NCBI GenBank assembly: GCA_029378245.1
Contig: JARKIF010000016.1
Span: 434,001-498,000 of the forward strand
DNA from: Roridomyces roridus
Taxonomy: Eukaryota > Basidiomycota > Agaricomycetes > Agaricales > Mycenaceae
Direction of reading: 5' to 3'
DNA: 64,000 bases
This document shows, piece by piece, positions 31,923 to 45,292 of this stretch (the first letter of the stretch is position 1; every line of letters starts with the position of its first letter). Position numbers and translations under genes: made by a program. The notes beneath the pieces are model-generated. The model was not told the DNA's origin and ran no database searches. It worked only from the letters and a program-made list of their open reading frames with translations.

Positions 31923-32606
31923 TTACATGACAACGCAACAGCTGTTTTGCTGGACAGGTGGTCAGCGAGAGACATGACCTACGACACCGCACAGACCTTC
32001 CTGGTCGTCTTGTAAAACATCTTGCTCTGCGTCGATAAATGAGTTGAACGGTCCACAAGCGTGTCTAGCCGCTCTCCTCGTTGCAGGACTGATTCAATCG
32101 TTTTATGCTCCAAGAACATCAGCATCGCATTAAAGATGGGCAGATTTCAATACCAGTACGATCTTCGTCTCATCCAATTCCTGCTGGACGCGCATGATGC
32201 CGTCTGCTTGTCTGGGGTCCTGATAGTTGCTGAGGTATGTCGCCAGCTCTGGGAACGAGATCGAAGACGGGTTGTTCCAAGAGTCTTGTGGGACCTTGGC
32301 TACAAAATCATCCAGGACCTTGGCCAGAAGCGAGAAAGCAGGTCGAACAGGGTATTCCTGGTCGGTGATGAGCACCGCTGCTAGCTCGCCGCGGTTGAAC
32401 ACATGGGCAGTGTAGTTGTTCTCTTGCACACTCTGCCGCTGTCCAGGCTGGGTCCGCTCCGCAACTGTCTTGGAAAAGAAAGTCACGAATTCGCCGACTG
32501 AGCCCCTCTGATAGAACGAGAACGAAGAGAGGTCATTGGCACTGCTGAGCAGAGAACTTGCACCAGAGGATGGGGCCTGTAGCACTGAAATTGACAAGAT
32601 CTTCAT
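31923..32606 (-). CDS. YKT6: R-SNARE Ykt6
   Basis: Prenylated SNARE acting in several Golgi, vacuole and autophagy fusion steps. The longin domain begins [10 protein letters not shown] and contains [21 protein letters not shown] and [13 protein letters not shown]. The SNARE helix starts [11 protein letters not shown] and continues after a 45 bp intron with [21 protein letters not shown]. The C-terminus NSCCVVM, joined by a second intron, carries the palmitoylation Cys and a CaaX box (CVVM) for farnesylation. About 197 residues, the normal family length. It lies 160 bp upstream of the Ppo gene on the same strand. Confidence 0.95.
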
Positions 32607-32767
32607 GGGGTTCGTGAATGAGAACGAGCAAGCTTTTCATATGTACTGCGAGTTGACTGCGGGTGTTCCTGACGTGGTCAGACGTGGCGTTGGTAACCCG
32701 GGTGGACGTGAATAAGAATCCGCGGAGCACTCAACAGTCCCGCATTCCAAAACACCCGCAGAATACA

Positions 32768-34547
32768 TTACGGTCCGCGAAGAAACATAAAATTATTAAG
32801 ATGCGAAAATTGATCTTGCAACGCGTGAAGCCCTGCCCGTGCAAGATAATCGACCCCTCCCCGATCCTCTGAATCCCACGCGTCGATGAAGACAGAAACG
32901 AGCCCCACGAACTGTGGTCCACGGAAATACAATCCACGTCGCCGCATGTACGGCTCAAGGACGCGGTGGAGTTCCTCCAGGACAGCCAAAGTCATTTGCT
33001 CGATGGAGAAAATGTCAAAGGCCCTGATTTGCAAGTAGCCCGCGTACTCCTCTACCCAGGCAACGGTGTCAATTCTACGGGGCAGTGGGTATAGCGCAGG
33101 GACATGGGCTGGATCGAGCCATTTTTTGAGGTATTCCATTGCTTCAATCTGGGCCGCGTATCCGTAATATTGGCGGATACGGCGATACAAAGACATCACA
33201 CTGGCGAGGTGTTCGCTGGATTGGACTAGGTGCTGACCGACTTGCCATGAACGTTTGAAGAGTTTGTCTTCTTGTTGGATTCGCAGGAGAGGATCTCCTA
33301 GTAAGATGTTTCGATGCTCCTGGCTGAGGATAGAATCCGCATATCGTACAAGATTGTACATCTGCAGTTCGAGTCCTGCAGCTTGACCGCCGTAGCACGC
33401 AGGATCGTGGTTCTTGATCCATGTCCGGAGCGAGTGGGTGAAGATGTCCGTTGTTTCCCTGAGGCGACCTAAAGGGTGCGGCGCTTCCTGGTCCCGCCAG
33501 AGGGCGTCGTTGTGCAGGTCAAACTGGAAAACCTCTGCTAGCGTAATCCGCCGATGCGGAACTCGCCATTGAGGATTGTCGTATGTGGGGCCTTCTTTAG
33601 CGTCCCACGAACGCCACCGGTGAAATTGTAAAATTAAAGGGTGATTGGGATGTTCGGGCTGCGAACCCGATGCCTGGGAGCGAAGGATGCTCCAGACTTC
33701 AATCATGAGGAATGAGTACATCTGAGCCTCCGTGACGAGGGACGATCCATTCTGTGGACTGCCCAAGACGACGCATACAGCATCAGCGTAGTCGAGGCGC
33801 TCGAAGGTCGGGAAACGATGCTCCAAATCCGCTTGAATGCTCTTGGCGGCTTGAATTGCTAGATGATGGAGCATCAGCAAGGCAAAGAGTGATGGGGAAG
33901 ACCCATTTGTGCATCTTATTCCCCATTGCTGGCGAATGAGATCACGATAGCCCTCCAACTCTTTGAGAGAGGTCCAGAGAGCAAACTCGAATTCAGCTTC
34001 CTCCTCCTTCTCCTCGAGTCCAAACGCAGACAAGGGCAAGTCTGAAAGATCGTCGTCTGCGTCGACGTGAAGATCCGACGGGTTAAGGAAGCTGATAGAA
34101 TAAGAGAGCACCATAGCTATGCCCTCGCTCTCGCTATCCGGTGTGTTATATCCCAACTCGACGCCGAACCAAATTTGTCGGACCCGGCGCATCTTGCAGA
34201 TGAATGCCTCGTGGGTTGCATTGCTCTCAGTGGGGCGGTTTGCGCGATACCACCGAGCACATCGTTCCCTCAATTTAATGATGGCATTCAGATCTTTCTT
34301 GTAGGATTGGGGAGGTCTGACCCCAAGATGATAGACGCTGGAACAGTTTCAGAAAGATTCGGCATGCATTCTAATGGACCTACAGCTCGAAGGACAGCGA
34401 TATGTATTTGCTGAGTTGAAGATCGTATCCCTTCTGCGACGGAGTAACTTCAAGGTTGTTGTCTCTTGCCGCTTTAATGAGCCATCGGGTAATGCGTAAA
34501 CCATGATTCTTGTATCGAGAGTATATTGCGTGCGGTGGGGTAGACAT
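32768..34547 (-). CDS. Hypothetical protein, basidiomycete type
   Basis: About 570 residues from two exons. Exon 1 starts MSTPPHAIYSRYKNHG and ends SLSFEL; an intron at 34317-34383 joins it in frame to PPQSYKKDLNAIIKLRERC, which removes the need for a non-ATG start. The protein is rich in Trp, Leu and charged residues, with segments such as SLKELEGYRDLIRQQWGI and GYLQIRAFDIFSIEQMTLAV. No membrane segment, signal peptide or catalytic motif was recognised. It may belong to the large unannotated helical families of Agaricomycetes. Its start lies 106 bp from that of the divergent acetyltransferase gene. Confidence 0.7.
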
Positions 34548-34653
34548 TGTAGATCAAAAGAATATCATGGTCACTTGTGTCGGGAGTTTGTTTGGCTCAG
34601 CATTCGGCGATGAGCGGCAGAGACGCTTGCACGCCGGCCATAACGACGTCACA

Positions 34654-36560
<1,907 letters not shown>

Positions 36561-36634
36561 CGGCGCGCTCAGGTATCGCTTTGTATGTACATATGTATTT
36601 TTGATCCAATCACTGGCACTTTTCTCTTTCGACC

Positions 36635-39600
36635 ATGAATCAAGACTTGTTCTCTTTCCTCGAAGGCGACACTGGACAAGATGAGCCAATGCTGGAAACA
36701 ACCGCGCCTGCGCCTGCGAACCAACTCAAGCGCAAGGCCGACTCTCCCCGGCCAACGCCAGTTGCGGGTCCCTCGTCTCCCAAACGGCCGCGCGTAGAAG
36801 ACGCGCCCAATCCTGTTGTTCTCGATGACTTTGAGACGGAGGCAAAACGCGAAGTCGCCGCCAGTGCTGGACTCACCGGCTCTTCCGTTGAATCCGGTAG
36901 CCGTCTTGAACTGAAGCATCAAGTGCGTGATATCTACTACTCGTTGCTGGTTTTTCATCGCGTGCTAGGTACGACACCAAGTGGCTGTTCCACCCGGCTA
37001 CGACTACATTCCAATTGCGAAACATGTGCCGCCAGCAAAACCTGACCGCGAATACAAGTTCGAATTGGATCCCTTCCAGAGGGTGTCGATATACGCGATC
37101 CAGCGGAACGAGAGTGTGCTGGTCTCGGCGCATACGAGTGCCGGGAAAACGGTGGTAGCTGAATACGCTATAGCCCAGTGTCTTAATAACAAGCAGCGTG
37201 TTATTTATACAAGTCCTATCAAGGTACCTATCGTGTTGCGAATAAAATCCTCTCAATTCATCCCTCCCAGGCCCTGAGTAACCAAAAGTATCGCGATATG
37301 CTTGCAGAGTTTGGCGACGTTGGCCTCATGACCGGAGATGTCACTATCAATCCCTCCGCGTCGTGTTTGGTCATGACCACCGAGATTCTGCGGTCCATGC
37401 TGTACCGTGGCTCTGAGATCATGCGCGAAGTCGCATGGGTCATCTTTGACGAAATCCATTACATGCGCGACAAAGAGCGGGGTGTAGTTTGGGAAGAAAC
37501 CATCATCCTCCTCCCTCACACCGTCCACTATGTCTTCCTCTCCGCCACCATCCCCAACGCCATGCAATTCGCCGAGTGGATTGCCAAGTCACACGAGCAG
37601 CCGTGCCATGTCGTCTACACGGATTTCCGTCCGACGCCTCTGCAGAACTATATGTTTCCATGCGGCGGTGAAGGCATATATCTCGTGGTGAACGAGAGGG
37701 GCGAGTTCCGGGAAGACAACTTTGCCAAGGCAATGGCGAAACTCCAGGAAGGGATGGGCGACGACCCAGCGGATTCCCGCAGTGGCAAGGGCAGGAAGGG
37801 CAAGTCCAAAAAAGGCGGCGGGACTAAAGGTCCCTCCGACATATCTCGCTTGATCAAGATGATCATGCTCAAAAACTACAACCCCGTGATCGTGTTCGCG
37901 TTTGCTAAACGTGAATGCGAGGCTCTGGCACTCACACTATCAAAGTTCGAGTTCAATTCGACCGAAGAGCAGGAACTCGTCACCAGCATCTTCACCAACG
38001 CCATCGAAAATCTTGCCGCCTCCGACCGTGAACTACCGCAGATATCCAATCTTCTACCCCTGCTACGTCGCGGTATCGGTATCCATCACGGCGGGCTCCT
38101 CCCAATCCTGAAGGAGGTCATCGAAATTCTCTTCCAGGAAGGCTTGATCAAAGTCCTGTTTGCTACAGAGACGTTCTCGATCGGACTCAACATGCCAGCG
38201 AAAACTGTCGTCTTCACAACGACACGCAAATTCGACGGCCGGGAATTCCGCAATCTCACCTCTGGAGAGTACATTCAGATGTCTGGGCGTGCAGGTCGTC
38301 GAGGGCTGGACGAACGAGGAGTGGTGATCATGATGTGCGATGAGAAGCTCGAGCCCAGCTCTGCGATCAATATGGTCAAAGGAGAGGCAGATCGTCTGGA
38401 CTCTGCCTTCCATCTCGGGTATAATATGGTTCTCAACTTGATGAAGGTCGAAGGAATCAGTCCCGAGTTTATGCTTGAAAAATGCTTCTTCCAATTCCAA
38501 AGCAATGCGGGAGTACCGAAACTGGAGGAAGGCGAGTCATTCGGTTTGCTTTGTACATGTAACTCATGGAGCGATTTCCAGAGCTCAAACTACAAGAGGA
38601 AGCCAAGGGTAACACCGTCATCCCGGACGAAGCCCTCGTTGCAGAGTATTATCAATATCGCCAACAGCTCGATCAGATGAAGGGCGACTTCCGCGAGGTT
38701 GTAACCCACCCAACATACTCTCTGCCTTTTCTACAAGCCGGTCGTTTAGCCAGAGTCAAGTACAAGAACCTGGACTTTGGTTGGGGAGTGATTGTCAACT
38801 ACCAAAAGCGGCTACCTCCCAAAGTGCGGTCCTCCTCATGTCTTTTTACTCGTATTCACCTGTGTTCCAGAACCGGTCGACGCCGAAACCTGATGAACTG
38901 CCACCACACGAACAGTACATCATCGACGTGCTCCTAAACTGTGCACCCGGCGGCACTGTCTCCAAGGACCGTCAAGTCGTCTCTGCTGCCCCCAGCGGTG
39001 TACAGCCATGTCCTTCAGGGAAGAAGGGCGTCCCCCTCGTCGTTCCTGTCCTCCTCTCGACGATTGAGGGCATCAGCAACCTCCGGATATTCCTTCCCAA
39101 AGACCTCCGGCCGGATACAGCCCGCGAAACAGTATGGAAAAGCGTGCTTGAGATCGAGAAGCGGTTCCCACAAGGAATCACACTTCTGGATCCCGTCGAT
39201 AATTTGGGGATCAAGGATGACAAGTTTACTGCCCTCGTCGATGTACGCATCGTGGATTTGTCTTTCCCGTTTCCTTTTTGACCTTGATTTACACAGAAAA
39301 TTACGTTGATGGAGAAGAAGATGTTGGAGAGCCCACTGCACACTGACCCGAGGTTGCCGGAATTATTTGAGATGTACGCCCAGCGCGAGGCGACCAAGGA
39401 TCGAATCCGTGCGCTCAAGAAGCGTATTCAAGCTACGCGGGATGTGCTGCAAATGGAAGAGCTCAAGTGCCGAAAGCGTGTCCTCCGTCGGCTGGGTTTC
39501 ACGGACTCCTCCGACATTGTCGATATGAAGGGTCGTGTCGCCTGCGAAATTAGCTCTGGGGACGAGCTGCTGTTAACCGAGCTCATCTTCAACGGCGCAT

Positions 39601-40145
39601 TCAATACCCTTTCGCCAGAGCAGTGCGCTGCGCTACTGAGCTGTTTCGTCTTCGGAGAAAAGGTATACCTGTTGCAAATTTTCATGGGCAAAACTGACAA
39701 GTTACAGAGTGAGCAGACAATCAAGCTCAAGGAAGAGCTGGCTGCACCGCTCCGGTCAATGCAAGAGCTTGCAAAACGTATCGCCAAGGTGTCCAAGGAG
39801 TCCAAGATCGAGATTGATGAGACCGAGTATGTCGAATCTTTCAAAGTCGAGCTCATGGACGCCGTCGTTCAATGGTGCCGGGGTGCCTCATTCTCTGATA
39901 TATGCAAGGTCCGTCTGTCGGATCAAATGCACCGTGTGATCCGAGGCTAACATGTACTCCAGCTCACGGACCAGTTCGAGGGCAGTATCATCCGTGTTTT
40001 CCGACGGCTCGGTGAGCTGCTTCGCCAGATGGCGCAAGCCGCCAAGGTCATCGGGAACAATGAGCTCAAGGAAAATTTCGAAAAATCGTCCGAGATGCTC
40101 GAGCGACCGAATTCGGTCATTTTCTGCTCCTCACTGTATCTGTAG
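36635..40145 (+). CDS. MTR4: Exosome RNA helicase Mtr4 (Ski2-like, TRAMP subunit)
   Basis: Nuclear DExH RNA helicase feeding RNA to the exosome. Motifs: [17 protein letters not shown] (I), [14 protein letters not shown] (across an intron), [29 protein letters not shown] (II, DEIH), FLSATIPNA (III), [32 protein letters not shown] and [15 protein letters not shown] (VI). The arch/KOW part ([20 protein letters not shown]) is followed by the DSHCT domain, ending in IFCSSLYL. The N-terminus has a bipartite-like NLS ([17 protein letters not shown]). One intron (38532-38581) must be GC-AG to keep frame: GCGAGT donor, CCAG acceptor, rejoining [12 protein letters not shown]. The stop codon (40143-40145) is 30 bp from that of ERG4. 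Confidence 0.95.
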
Positions 40146-40175
40146 AATCCAGTATGCGGGTATATAATACGACAA

Positions 40176-41966
40176 TTAAAAGACACCAGGAATAAACTTG
40201 TACTTGACGGTGTCGCAGTACCGTTCCCAGTCCTTGCCATACTTGGCAGAACATCTCTCAAAGTCCCGTCCGACACGATGCACCAGTACCGTGATGAAGA
40301 AGACGGAGTAAAAGTACGGAATGGGGGTCGCCGTTCCAATGATGGCACCCCAGCAGAAACTCATGACCCAATCGGCGACATAGTTCTGCATAAAATGATC
40401 AGACTTGGAAGCTAGCAGAAGGAAAAGACGCTCACTGGCTTGCGCGAATACCCCCACCAGCCGCTCGTCAGAAGGCGATTGCTGCGAGACATCAGCGGGA
40501 GTACACAAGGATAGAAAACACGAACCCATGAGCAGTTTTGATGAAGGTGGGGTTCTTGATGGTGCCCCAAGGAAGCTGAGGAAACGAGGTACGGAAGGTA
40601 TTGATGCCCTGGGTCTGCATTTTGAACCGACTCTTCTGCGAGTTGGCCGTATCAAAGCTACCAACAGGTCAGACACGTTTGAGGGGAGAGCCGGACTTGA
40701 ACTGACATGTAGTACGCCGTCAGGAGGACGGTGAACATTAATACGTATCTAAGTGTCGAGAATTGATACTTTGCTGGGTCGGTCCGGGCCATATACACCA
40801 CTGAATAGATGTACGACTGCAAAAGCACGTGAATATTGGGAAAGCGAAAGTGAAACTACTGACGAATGGCACGCCGGCAAAGTTCCAGAAAATGACCATA
40901 AAGCCCCATCTAGATTGGGAGTCAGAAAACGTGCCTGGAGAAGTCGATGAAAACATACTTTTCATGGTACATGTCCCAGGTCTGCGGAATGCATTCCTCT
41001 CCTTTGCCACTAGAGTAGGTATTAATGGGATTTTTGATGGAGGTAAAATGCGACTAACCAAGCATTCAGGTACAATCCTGTGGCCAGAATCATGAAGGCC
41101 ATGTTCTGGAGATGGATGAGTCCGTGGCTCAGAAATTGGAACGCAAGTGCTTACAGGAGTGACATATCCCAGCTCCTCGTACTGCTTGCAACCACCGGAA
41201 ACCGCAAGGAAGAATACGATGACCCATGGTACCCTCACCTCGGCCCACATTTTCAGGTCAACAGACCCTATGCGTGGGTTCAAGATGGCTCCCATGAACA
41301 CGTCGTAGAGAAAGTTTCCAGACATGCGAATCTGGGAGCCGGTGGCGATCGCGAAGAAGTACGCGCCAAACGAAATGGAGAAGCCACAGATCATCCCAAC
41401 GGACATGAGATGACCAAAGTTGTCGATTAATTCCGTCAGACGGAAGATGTTGGTGCTGTGAAGGACAGCGGCAGTGACTACGGTGGCGTACAAGCAGTAG
41501 AGGGCGTTGCAGTTGTAAGTGAGCGTTTTATAATTCAATGAGGGGACCGGCAAGCCCTCCTGCTTGTAACCGGGCAGCGTGAAGGCGAGGAAAAACTGGA
41601 AGAGGATATTTCCACCGTAGACTTGCCACGCATAACGAGATGGGTAGGCGTCCTGAAAGAAAAAGTTTACAGGGGCAAATCGTACGATGACCGGCACACA
41701 CCTGGCGGATATGCGTCCACATCGTGGCCAGAAAGGGCTTGATGTCATCCAGGCTGCTTGGGTGGACGAGTTGTCCGTCGTAGAACCACAAGCAAATCCA
41801 AAGGTAGTACATCAGAGTCGGAAATCCCAGCATAATGGCCAAGACGCCAAATGGTCCTCCGAATTCGTAGGTTTCATGCTGGTCAAGCTTGCGGTCCACT
41901 TCCCGGCCAGGCCTCGGAGACGACGACCTTGGACTTTGGCGCTTTCTCCTGCGCGTCGGCGCCCAT
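40176..41966 (-). CDS. ERG4: Delta(24(28))-sterol reductase (ERG4)
   Basis: Last enzyme of ergosterol synthesis, NADPH-dependent, in the ER membrane. Family blocks: YEFGGPFGVLAIMLGFPTLM, IDNFGHLMSVGMICGFSIS, GNFLYDVFMGAILNPRIG, FWNFAGVPFV and the C-terminal PIPYFYSVFFITVLVHRVGR-DFERCSAKYGKDWERYC. Several hydrophobic helices fit the 8-9 TM sterol-reductase fold. The start was doubtful because MGADAQEKAPKSK is out of frame with the body. A 49 bp intron (41879-41927, GTCGTC to GACCAG) restores frame, giving SKHETYEFGGP. It is divergent from the GGA gene (122 bp apart) and convergent with MTR4. Confidence 0.92.
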
Positions 41967-42087
41967 ATTGTGGGGTTTAGAAAAAAAGAGAAAGTGGTGC
42001 GAGCACGTAAAATTCGTGGATTATCAAATTTGATCGCGGCACTCGCCGATCACTCTGACTTCCTAATTGGAACTGCCACGACCTCGG

Positions 42088-43644
42088 ATGATGCTCAACC
42101 CGTCGTGGGCGTCGCCCACGTCGGCCATCGAGGTCCTGGTGACGCGGGCCTGCGACCCATCTCACCATGAACCCAACTATGCCACCCATCTCGAGGTCGC
42201 AGAGTATATCAACCAGAAAAAAGCCAACAATCCTCGCGATGCCGCAATCCTCATAGCTCGCCTCGCTTGCAACCGAAATCCTCACGTTGCCCTCCTCGCC
42301 CTCGCCCTCCTCGACACCCTCGTCCAGTCATGTGGATATACATTCCATCTCCAAATAAGCACCAAGGAATTTCTCAACGAGTTGGTGCGCAGATTTCCCG
42401 ACCGCCCCCCACCGTTTCCGGGCCCGGTCATGTCTCGCATCCTCGAAACGATCCAGAATTGGAAGGAAACCATATGTGTCGACTCTCGCTGGCGCGAAGA
42501 TCTCAGCAATATCATCGACATGCATCGTCTACTGATGCATAAAGGCTATCGCTTCCGCCATATCCCTCGCGCAGCACCATCCGCGTCATCCAGTGCCACC
42601 GCAGTTGCGGCTAATCTCAAGAGTGCTGCGGAGCTGGAGTCAGAGGATCGCGAGGCACAGAGCGCGAAGCTCCAGGAGCTTATTCGGCGGGGGACCCCGA
42701 AAGACCTCCTTGTCGCCCAAGAAATCATGAAGTCTTTGGCGGGTGCAGATCCAGCATCCCAGGTCGACTATCGCGGCCAAGCACTATCCGAGCTGGAGCG
42801 CCTTGAGAACAAGGTTGTCCTGCTGAACGAGATGTTGGATAATGCGAACATGGCCGGTGGGGAACGAACTGTGCCCGGAGATGTCTACGAGGTGCGGCGT
42901 CCTTAGCGGTACATCTGCTGCTGATTTCTTACGACCCTTCAGCAAGTGGCCAACATTCTTACTACTTCGCGCCCCAAGATTCAAAAGTGGATATCGGACG
43001 CGGAGACAAATGAGGATGACACCGAGTCGATGGGTGCGTATCAGCCCTCTTTCCCTGCGTCTCTCATCCAAGATCACAGACGCCCTGCTCCAAATTAACG
43101 ACCAGATCAACACCGTGATAGAGCGGTACGAAGCCTTCCGTCGCGGGGACTTTGCTGCGGCCGCCAACCCTGTCCCAAAACAATATGCTGCCCCCACGTC
43201 CCTCATCGACTTTGACGACCCGACACCAGCGGCAAGTGCGGCACCATCAAGCGCCGCTAACGATCTAGAGAGCCTGTTTGGTGGCCTGGGCTCTGGCGCG
43301 GGCTCGCCACCGCCAGTGAATCCTGCGACGCGGCCTATGGTATCGCAATCACCCCCACCACAGCAGACAAACCTCCAACTGGGTGGCTCCATAATGCTGC
43401 CTGCAACCCCTGTTGGAGCTGCTCAGAGTGCTGCCCAGCCGTATTTCAACAATACAGTCGCGCAGCAATCCCTTTTCAACGGGGCGATGATGCAGCCGCA
43501 GGTGCAACAACAGTCCGCCTTCAACGGTGTGCAACTTTGCAACCGCAGACGCAGCCAAAGCCATTGCATTCGAATGGTCAAGCTCAGCAACCACCGACGC
43601 AACAGGGCAAAGATCCGTTTGCTGATCTGGCGGGACTATTCTAG
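42088..43644 (+). CDS. GGA-type clathrin adaptor (VHS-GAT)
   Basis: Arf-dependent adaptor for trans-Golgi to endosome sorting. The VHS domain occupies about residues 10-150 (AIEVLVTRACDPSHHEPNYA, VALLALALLDTLVQSCG, NELVRRFPDRPPPFPGPVM, HKGYRFR). The GAT helices follow (SELERLENKVVLLNEMLDN and QINDQINTVIERYEAFRRGD), then a hinge with the acidic/hydrophobic motif SLIDFDD and a clathrin-binding type DLESLFGG. No gamma-adaptin ear is visible. The C-terminus depends on a 47 bp intron at 43501-43547: spliced, it ends DPFADLAGLF (stop 43642-43644); unspliced, a different frame continues to 43672. Start is ATG 42088 or 42091. Confidence 0.88.
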
Positions 43645-43705
43645 TCATCATTCTCTGGTATCGGTACGATAGCGTAGAAAAGAATTTATTTCATTTGGAT
43701 ACGCT

Positions 43706-45029
43706 CAAAGCTTCCCACTAAGGTCTTGGCCAACGTCGCCACTAAGAATCTTCCAAATTGCGTCCGCCAGTTTGATCGGTGCCTCCTGAGTGATCTGAAA
43801 GAGAGGATGAGTAGGCGGCAGTGGGTGGGAAGGAAATCACACACAAGATGGCCTGCGCCCTCTATCGTCGCAACGGACGCCATCCGGCGTCCTTGGGAGG
43901 CGTCATGGATGACACGGTGGTTCTCGTCGGTGCTGGCTCCAGTCAGTAATCGGTGACTGAAACCAAAGGCACGCACACAAGGTCTATTTCAGCACCGAAT
44001 ATGCAATGGACCGGAATTCTTGGGCATAGCTCTTTCAAGAGCTCATTTGCGTCGACACCGTCTTGATGATATACGTAGCCAACGGACTCTTGTTCACGGG
44101 TACAGGATAAAGTGACGCCTTGGGCCTGGGTTGGGTATGATGCAGTCGGAAGATCTCGCAGTCCATATTTCTGTCCGAGCGTCAGCAGGATACGACATTT
44201 TATGTAAACAAGGCTCACGATGAAGATGTCGAGGACGCGCGGGTCCCATCGCTTCCAAGGTAAACGCTTGGCGAACCACGCGCGCGCAACCTCGCGCGAC
44301 TGCCATATGTCCTTGCGCTGCTTGACTGCATCAATGACTCGGGACAATTCAGACGGCGTTTTGAACGTCTTGTCCAAAATTTCTTTGGTCATCATTGTCG
44401 GCTCGACGAGAATCATCGAAGAGTAGGGGAGCTTGTCGAGTGGGTACGCAGTGCCCGATAAAACACTGTCTTCAGCTCAAAAAACGAATAAACAAGCCAA
44501 GATACCAACTTACAGGATGCAAGCTCCCGCCGAGTGGCCGATCGGTACTACCTTCAAGTCGTGTGAAATGAGGCCCGACTGTAGCAAAGTTTGGATGCCT
44601 CGTCCCCAGTCATATCCCGCTTTCGAGTATCATCAGGTTCGGGCTCAAACGTGAATGTCAAGAGATAACCAACTCATTCCTTGAGGACGCTTCAAGAGAG
44701 CCTTTTCGTTGATAGCTGCAGCTTCTCCATGATTGGGAGAATCCATGGACCAGGTCTCGACAACCACAACACCACTGCGAGCGCAGGATTGCAACTGATA
44801 GAGACGTTGGATAACGGGCTCCCAGATTTCCTTGTCTAGTCATTTGTCGATGACGGGCTACAACAAGAAAGCGCAGAACATACTGGTCCCAACACAATGA
44901 GTGAGTACTAGGGCGATTCGGGCGGCATCCCTCGTTAGGATGCACGGTGGCAGGCCGGTAACACTTGAAGGTGAGACTCAAGCCAGCAAGGGAGTCCTCG
45001 CCGGAAAGTATGTGGCTTGTAGCGTCCAT
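43706..45029 (-). CDS. Alpha/beta hydrolase with apparent single-base frameshift
   Basis: Alpha/beta-hydrolase fold protein: an oxyanion-type strand ALVLTHCVGT, a KEIWEPVIQRLYQLQSCARS helix, the nucleophile elbow VVPIGHSAG, a MILVEPTMM strand, and a candidate catalytic His in GAGHLI near the C-terminus, ending SGDVGQDLSGKL. About 330 residues, five or six introns. The first exon (MDATSHILSGEDSLAG-LTFKCYRPATVHPNE) is one base out of frame with the following stretch; an extra C in the CCC run at 44929-44931 would account for it, and no GT-AG pair there can. So this is either a recently disabled gene or an assembly error. Fungal relatives occur in accessory pathways, but the substrate is unknown. 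Its promoter shares a repeat with the P450 promoter. Confidence 0.7.
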
Positions 45030-45045
45030 AGTCGTTTGATGTTCA

Positions 45046-45130
45046 CACTATGCGGTATTCCTTTTCAACGTTTTGTGCCGCACAAGTTCCAATCTTGTTT
45101 CCGGCGGAGGTGTGGCCCTGGCCGTTTCAT
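45046..45130. repeat. Promoter-proximal direct repeat, copy 1 (hydrolase promoter)
   Basis: 85 bp similar to 47384-47467 in the same orientation, including a 31 bp identical run (45082-45112 matches 47420-47450) with core TTGTTTCCGGCGGAGGTG. It begins 17 bp upstream of the hydrolase ATG; copy 2 begins 16 bp upstream of the P450 ATG. Confidence 0.85.
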
Positions 45131-45292
45131 GTTTCTGTGCTTTTTAAAGGACACGGCGATTGGCGAAGGCAGCCAAGGGCAGATTGCCATGAGCGGGAGA
45201 AACCGAAGATGGAAAGACGCGACGACACTGAGCTCGTGGGAACATATCGTACATCACAAGTTGTGTAACAATGGAAATTCCATTCCAGATTT

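Noticed and set aside
38532..38581. Apparent frameshift in MTR4
   Set aside because: Resolved by a GC-AG intron of 50 bp that restores the family sequence.
41879..41927. Apparent frameshift at the ERG4 start
   Set aside because: A 49 bp GT-AG intron with a CTTGAC branch-like site joins the ATG exon to the body in frame.
43501..43547. Apparent frameshift near the GGA C-terminus
   Set aside because: A 47 bp GT-AG intron explains it and yields the expected DPFADLAGLF end.
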